NCBI RefSeq assembly: GCF_018499875.1
Contig: NZ_JAHBAY010000007.1
Coordinates: 310,001-374,000, forward strand
Direction: 5' to 3'
Length of the DNA stretch: 64,000 nt
From: Kineosporia corallincola
GTDB lineage: Bacteria; Actinomycetota; Actinomycetes; Actinomycetales; Kineosporiaceae
Below are positions 60,009-64,000 of this stretch, piece after piece. Numbering within the stretch: the first letter of the stretch is position 1; every line of letters starts with the position of its first letter. Below the pieces are notes generated by a model. The model was not told where the DNA came from. It saw only the letters and a program-made list of their open reading frames with translations, and made no database searches. The translations under genes and the position numbers were made by a program.

Positions 60009-60518
60009 ATGGCTCGTCGGGTGAGCGAATTGGTCGATGTCCGGGTCGTTCAGGAAACGGGAGACGCACCGATGGCCTTCCTCTGGCGCGGGCGTCTCTA
60101 TGTGGTGCGTGAAGTGCTCGGCCACTGGCGTGAGCGCCGCGACTGGTGGTCCACCGCGGCTGCCCGGGCGCTGCACGGGGAGAGCTGGGCGGACGACCGT
60201 CCCCCGGCACACGAGAGGCCGTCCTTCGCGGTCTGGTCCGGCGGCTCCGCGGGTTCGTCCGGTGAAATGCCCGGCGGTGTGCCCGGCCCCGTCCCGGACT
60301 GGTCGTGCAGGGCGAAAACCTCGGAAGAGCCTGATAAACAGGGAAGTACGGCCTGGCCCGAAGCGGGCCGTGAACATCCCGTCGACAGCGAGTGTGAGGT
60401 CTGGCGGGTGGAGGCCAGCACCGGGCGGGCCTTCGGCGCCGGGGTGTACGACCTCTCGTACACGCCGGCCGTGAATCCGTCGGCGGACTCCTGGCGACTG
60501 CTCCAGGTCGCCGACTGA
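60009..60518 (+). CDS. DUF6504-family protein
   Basis: 169 residues. The N-terminal domain MARRVSELVDVRVVQETGDAPMAFLWRGRLYVVREVLGHWRERRDWW matches DUF6504, a small domain seen next to ImuB and DnaE2 in actinobacteria. A Pro/Gly/Ser-rich middle leads to a C-terminal part VEASTGRAFGAGVYDLSYTPAVNPSADSWRLLQV, typical of the family. ATG 60009 gives the usual start; GTG 59997 in the same frame is possible. It is first in the operon behind the LexA box. Role in translesion synthesis is inferred from place only. Confidence 0.85.
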   Translation: MARRVSELVDVRVVQETGDAPMAFLWRGRLYVVREVLGHWRERRDWWSTAAARALHGESWADDRPPAHERPSFAVWSGGSAGSSGEMPGGVPGPVPDWSCRAKTSEEPDKQGSTAWPEAGREHPVDSECEVWRVEASTGRAFGAGVYDLSYTPAVNPSADSWRLLQVAD

Positions 60519-60773
60519 TCGCCCGCGGCTCCGGGGGTGATCCGTATGGTGGAGCCCGGAAAGTCCTCTGGTTCAGCGAGTTCCGGAAAGCCTTCTCCGG
60601 AGGCTGGTCCCTCCCGGGCCACATCCTCGAATCCCGCGCCGCGATCGGCGCCTCCTCCGTTGCAGCCCCTCAGACCGGCTGTGCCCGGCACCGGATCCCC
60701 GGTGGGGGCCACCGGGGCGACTCCCGCTCGTCCGTCCGAACGTCCTGAACGTCCTGCCCATGAGGAGGCCGAC

Positions 60774-61208
60774 ATGTCGGCGACCACACTGGCCCGGCCG
60801 CCCGTCTCGACCGCGGCCCGGATGCTGCTCGACCGTTCCCACTCCGGACTCCGCCAGGCCTGCGCCGCGCGCACCGCCTCGGAGCGCTACGTCACCGCTC
60901 ACCTCGCCGCTCTGCGGGCGGCGGCCGCGGTCCTCGCCGTCCGCAGCCGTCCGGGAGGCCGGGGCGGCCCCCGCAGCGTCTGGGAGGTCCTGCCCCGGGT
61001 CGCCCCCGAACTGGGCGAATGGGCGGCCTATTTCGCCTCCACCGCGTCCCGGCGGGCCGCGATCGACGCAGGCCGTACCGGCGTCGTCAGCGCGGCCGAG
61101 GCCGACGATCTCCTGCGTGACGCCGAGGCGTTCCATCATCTGGTCGAGTCCACGCTCGGCCTGCCCTACCAGCAGGTTCTGCCGATGACCCTGCCGAGCT
61201 GCGAATGA
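60774..61208 (+). CDS. SAV_6107-type HEPN domain protein
   Basis: 144 residues, all-helical: AARMLLDRSHSGLRQACAARTASERYVTAHLAALRAAAAVLAVRSRP, SVWEVLPRVAPELGEWAAYFAS, and AEADDLLRDAEAFHHLVESTLGLP. This is the HEPN-like family often found between DUF6504 and DnaE2 in actinomycetes. ATG 60774 has GAGGAGG 5 bases before it; the open frame from 60537 would add a 79-residue Pro/Ser-rich disordered extension, which I consider less likely. The classic RNase motif RX4-6H is not clear, so it is probably a binding module of the polymerase complex. Confidence 0.85.
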   Translation: MSATTLARPPVSTAARMLLDRSHSGLRQACAARTASERYVTAHLAALRAAAAVLAVRSRPGGRGGPRSVWEVLPRVAPELGEWAAYFASTASRRAAIDAGRTGVVSAAEADDLLRDAEAFHHLVESTLGLPYQQVLPMTLPSCE

Positions 61209-61215
61209 CCACGAG

Positions 61216-64000
61216 ATGCCGCACTCCTTCACCCATCTGCACGTCGCCTCCGGGTATTCACTCCGGTACGGCGCGTCCGACCCGCAACAGCTGGTCGAGC
61301 AGGCCGTCGCCCAGGGCCTGACGTCCCTCGCCCTGACCGACCGCGACGGGCTGTACGGCACGATCAAGTTCGTCCATGCCTGCCGGCGCGCCGGTATCAC
61401 ACCGGCTGTCGGGGTGAACCTGGCTGTGGAAAAAGTGCTTTCGCCCGACGGCCGTCGGCGGGGGCCGATCGTGAGAACCGTCCGGGATCTGCCGGAACCC
61501 GCTCGCCGGGTGCCGGTGCGGGGCGGCGCCAGCGTGGACCCTCGTCTTCCCCGGGTCACCGTGCTGGCGCTCGCCTCCGGCCCCGGCAGCGGACTGCAAC
61601 CGGGCCAGGGCTGGGGGCGGTTGTGCCGGCTGGTCACCGCCACCCAACTGCGGGGCGAACGGAGCCGTCCGGTCGGCACCGTCGACCTGATCGCCGAACA
61701 CGCCCAGCTCGACGGCACTCCCGCGCTCACCGTGCTGCTCGGTCCGGACTCGGAGTACGGCCGTGCCGTCCTCGCCGGCCGGGCCGACCTGGCCCTGGCC
61801 GTGCTGGAGCACTGGCGCGGCCTGCTGCCGCCGGCCTGCCTCGCCGTGGAGATCGTTCATCACCGCGGTCCGCAGGGGGCTCCGGCCAGCCTCGGTCATG
61901 CGGCGCGCATGCTGAACCTGGCCAGGCGGGCCGGGGTGCCCGTCGTCCTCACCAACGCCGTGCGGCACGCCACGCGCGACGGCGCGGTCACGGTCGACGT
62001 GCTCGACGCTGCCCGCCGGCTGGTCGCCATCGACTCCCGGCACCTCGATCGCACCACCAACGAGGGCTACCTCGCCGGCGACGCCGAGATGACCCTGCGG
62101 GCGCACGAGATCGCCGAGGCGGCAGGCGATCTCGGGGCAGCGGGGCAGATGCTCCGGCTGACCGCCTCGCTGGCCTCACGGTGCCTGATGAACGCGGAGA
62201 ACGAACTCCAGCTCGGGCGGGCCCACCTGCCCGAGCCGGAGGTGCTCGGACTGGGCGACAAGGACGGCGACGCCGAGCTGGAGCAACGCTGTCGTGCGCA
62301 GGTCCATGTCCGTTACCCGCGGGCGGGCAGGCACGAACGAGAACGCATCGAGCAGCGGCTGAAGGAGGAGCTGGGCCTCGTCCGGTTCCTCGGCATCCCC
62401 ATCTACTTCCTCACCATCGCCATCGTGTGCGACCTGATCCGGAGGATGGGCGTCCGGGTCGCGGCCCGGGGGTCCGGGGCCGGCAGCCTGATCAACTACC
62501 TGCTCGGCATCTCGGGGGTGGACCCGCTCCGGCACGACCTGCTGATGGAGCGCTTCGTCACCCGGCTGCGCACCCAGCTGCCCGACGTCGACCTGGACGT
62601 CGAGTCGCACCGGCGCACCGAGGTGTACGAGAAACTGCTCGACGTCTTCGGGGGCGACCGGGTCAGCTGTGTCTCGATGATGGACACCTACCGGGCCCGG
62701 CACGCGATCCGGGACGTCGGAGGCGCGCTCGGCATGCCGCCGGGCGAGATCGACACCATCGCCAAGGCCTTCCCGCACATTCGGGCCCGCGACGTGCGGT
62801 CGGCCATCGCCGAGCTGCCCGAACTACGGGCCTCCGGGCTCGGCCATCCGCGGCTGGGGCTGCTCTTCGACCTGGTGGAGCGGCTCGACGGACTGCCCCG
62901 GCACATCGCGCTGCACCCCTGCGGGGTCCTCATCTCCGACGGCGGCCTGCTCGACCGCACACCGGTGGAGGCCAGCTGGATGGGTTTCCCGATGAGCCAG
63001 TTCGACAAGGACGACGTCGAGTCGCTCGGGTTGCTGAAGCTCGACCTTCTCGGCATCCGCATGCAGTCCGCCATGTCCTACGCGATCGGTGAGGTCGCCC
63101 GGGTGGACGGCCCGGAGGCCGCGGCAGCCGGTCATCACGACCCGGCGGCGGACTACCTCGACGGGACCGGCCTGATCGATCTCGACGCCGTGCCGCACGA
63201 CGACCCGGCCACCTTCTCGCTGATCCAGAGCACCCGCACGCTCGGGTGTTTCCAGATCGAGTCGCCCGGCCAGCGCGAGCTGGTGGGCAAGTTCGCGCCG
63301 GAGACCTTCCACGACCTGATCATCGACATCTCGCTGTTCCGGCCGGGACCGGTGAAGTCCGACATGGTCACACCGTTCCTGCGTGCCCGGCAGCGGTGGG
63401 ACGAACCCGAGTACCTGCACCCGGCCCTGCGCCCGGTGCTCGAAGACACCTGCGGCGTGGTCGTCTTCCACGAGCAGGTGCTCCAGATCGTCAGCATCGC
63501 CACCGGCTGCGATCTGGCCGAGGCCGACGAGTTCCGCCGGGCCATGGGGGTCTCCGCGCGGCAGGAGAGCAACGAGAAGTGGTTCCGGCAGCATGCCGCA
63601 CGGTGCCGCACCACTGACGGTGAGCGGGTTTTCGACGCCGACGCGATCGACCGGATCTGGGCGGTGCTCAAGGCTTTCGCCTCGTTCGGCTTCTGCAAGG
63701 CCCACGCGGCGGCGTTCGCCCTGCCCACCTATCAGTCGGCCTGGCTGAAGGCCCACCACCCGGCGGCCTTCATCGCCGGCGTGCTCACCCACGACCCCGG
63801 CATGTACCCCAAGCGCCTGATCCTCGACGACGCCCGCAACTTCGGCATCCGGGTGCTCCCGCTCGACGTCAATCGCTCGGACAGCACGTACCGGGTGGAG
63901 AGGCTCACCCCGGAGCCGGAGAACCCGGAGAACCCGGAGAACCCGGAGACGGAGTACGTCTCCCTGTGCGCCGAGCACGCGTGCTCCGCGTCCGGCAGCG
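61216..64000 (+). CDS. dnaE2: Error-prone DnaE2-type DNA polymerase, C-terminus beyond window
   Basis: Alpha subunit of the C-family, translesion type. 928 residues are visible. The PHP domain begins FTHLHVASGYSLRYGASDPQQL, with a HxH metal motif. The polymerase site has ARGSGAGSLINYLLG, LPDVDLDVESH (two catalytic Asp) and LLKLDLLG (third Asp), then the finger region FRRAMGVSARQESNEKWF and SFGFCKAHAAAFALPTYQSAWLKAHHP. Its opening resembles the short actinobacterial DnaE2 start. ATG 61216 lies 8 bases after the HEPN stop. A threefold GGAGAACCC repeat at 63918-63944 encodes ENP-ENP-ENP. The beta-clamp motif and OB domain should lie outside the window. Confidence 0.93.
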   Translation, partial: MPHSFTHLHVASGYSLRYGASDPQQLVEQAVAQGLTSLALTDRDGLYGTIKFVHACRRAGITPAVGVNLAVEKVLSPDGRRRGPIVRTVRDLPEPARRVPVRGGASVDPRLPRVTVLALASGPGSGLQPGQGWGRLCRLVTATQLRGERSRPVGTVDLIAEHAQLDGTPALTVLLGPDSEYGRAVLAGRADLALAVLEHWRGLLPPACLAVEIVHHRGPQGAPASLGHAARMLNLARRAGVPVVLTNAVRHATRDGAVTVDVLDAARRLVAIDSRHLDRTTNEGYLAGDAEMTLRAHEIAEAAGDLGAAGQMLRLTASLASRCLMNAENELQLGRAHLPEPEVLGLGDKDGDAELEQRCRAQVHVRYPRAGRHERERIEQRLKEELGLVRFLGIPIYFLTIAIVCDLIRRMGVRVAARGSGAGSLINYLLGISGVDPLRHDLLMERFVTRLRTQLPDVDLDVESHRRTEVYEKLLDVFGGDRVSCVSMMDTYRARHAIRDVGGALGMPPGEIDTIAKAFPHIRARDVRSAIAELPELRASGLGHPRLGLLFDLVERLDGLPRHIALHPCGVLISDGGLLDRTPVEASWMGFPMSQFDKDDVESLGLLKLDLLGIRMQSAMSYAIGEVARVDGPEAAAAGHHDPAADYLDGTGLIDLDAVPHDDPATFSLIQSTRTLGCFQIESPGQRELVGKFAPETFHDLIIDISLFRPGPVKSDMVTPFLRARQRWDEPEYLHPALRPVLEDTCGVVVFHEQVLQIVSIATGCDLAEADEFRRAMGVSARQESNEKWFRQHAARCRTTDGERVFDADAIDRIWAVLKAFASFGFCKAHAAAFALPTYQSAWLKAHHPAAFIAGVLTHDPGMYPKRLILDDARNFGIRVLPLDVNRSDSTYRVERLTPEPENPENPENPETEYVSLCAEHACSASGS

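Overview
The window is very GC-rich (third positions almost all G/C) with dense, often overlapping genes. It comes from an actinomycete, and a non-mycobacterial, carotenoid-making one such as a member of the Kineosporia group would fit; the genus is inference. The gene order strongly resembles the Mycobacterium tuberculosis block from about Rv2172c to Rv2196, broken up by a Tad pilus locus, carotenoid genes and a DNA-damage operon. The mycobacterial parallels come from memory, not from an alignment.

Layout. 1-6.3 kb: 3' truncated trpD and a receiver-like gene, divergent from ctaE-qcrCAB (cytochrome c oxidase subunit III and the bc1 complex). 6.4-16 kb: a phosphotransferase, a DnaQ-type exonuclease fused to a UvrC-like nuclease, a small CxxC protein, an NlpC/P60 hydrolase, a metallophosphoesterase, a HELVH peptidase-like protein, a PimB'-like mannosyltransferase and a polytopic GT-C protein. 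15.7-28 kb: a complete-looking Tad/Flp pilus locus on the minus strand (two pilins, NarL-type two-component system, pseudo-receiver/GAF protein, TadC, TadB, CpaF, CpaE, CpaB, TadG-like, TadE). 28-41 kb: FadD15-like acyl-CoA synthetase, SRPBCC and ArsA-like proteins, two tandem ROK sugar kinases, an EEP phosphatase, a decayed alpha/beta hydrolase, PlsC-like acyltransferase, class II DAHP synthase, threonine aldolase. 41-45 kb: GNAT enzyme, PASTA kinase (PknL type), LysM transglycosylase and a Rv2175c-like DNA-binding protein. 45-59.6 kb: two carotenoid blocks: crtE-crtI-[GT29-like, pyruvyl-transferase-like]-crtB, and CrtA-like, CruF, CruG, CrtI/CrtD-like, with metF, a CDP-alcohol phosphatidyltransferase and menC around them. 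59.6-64 kb: a LexA-box promoter, DUF6504, SAV_6107-type HEPN protein and a DnaE2-type polymerase that runs off the end.

The most notable signal is regulatory. Four places carry the sequence of the mycobacterial RecA-independent DNA-damage promoter (TGTCRGTG-N8-TAnnnT, bound by PafBC): back to back between the nuclease and the CxxC gene, in front of the Rv2175c-like gene (with a weak -10), and in front of the second carotenoid operon. With the perfect LexA box before the dnaE2 operon, the window holds both branches of an actinobacterial DNA-damage response, and one branch seems to reach pigment synthesis and a likely kinase substrate. Many genes also have a -10 box 6-7 bases before the start codon, pointing to leaderless transcripts.

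No rRNA, tRNA, CRISPR array, insertion sequence or integrase was seen.
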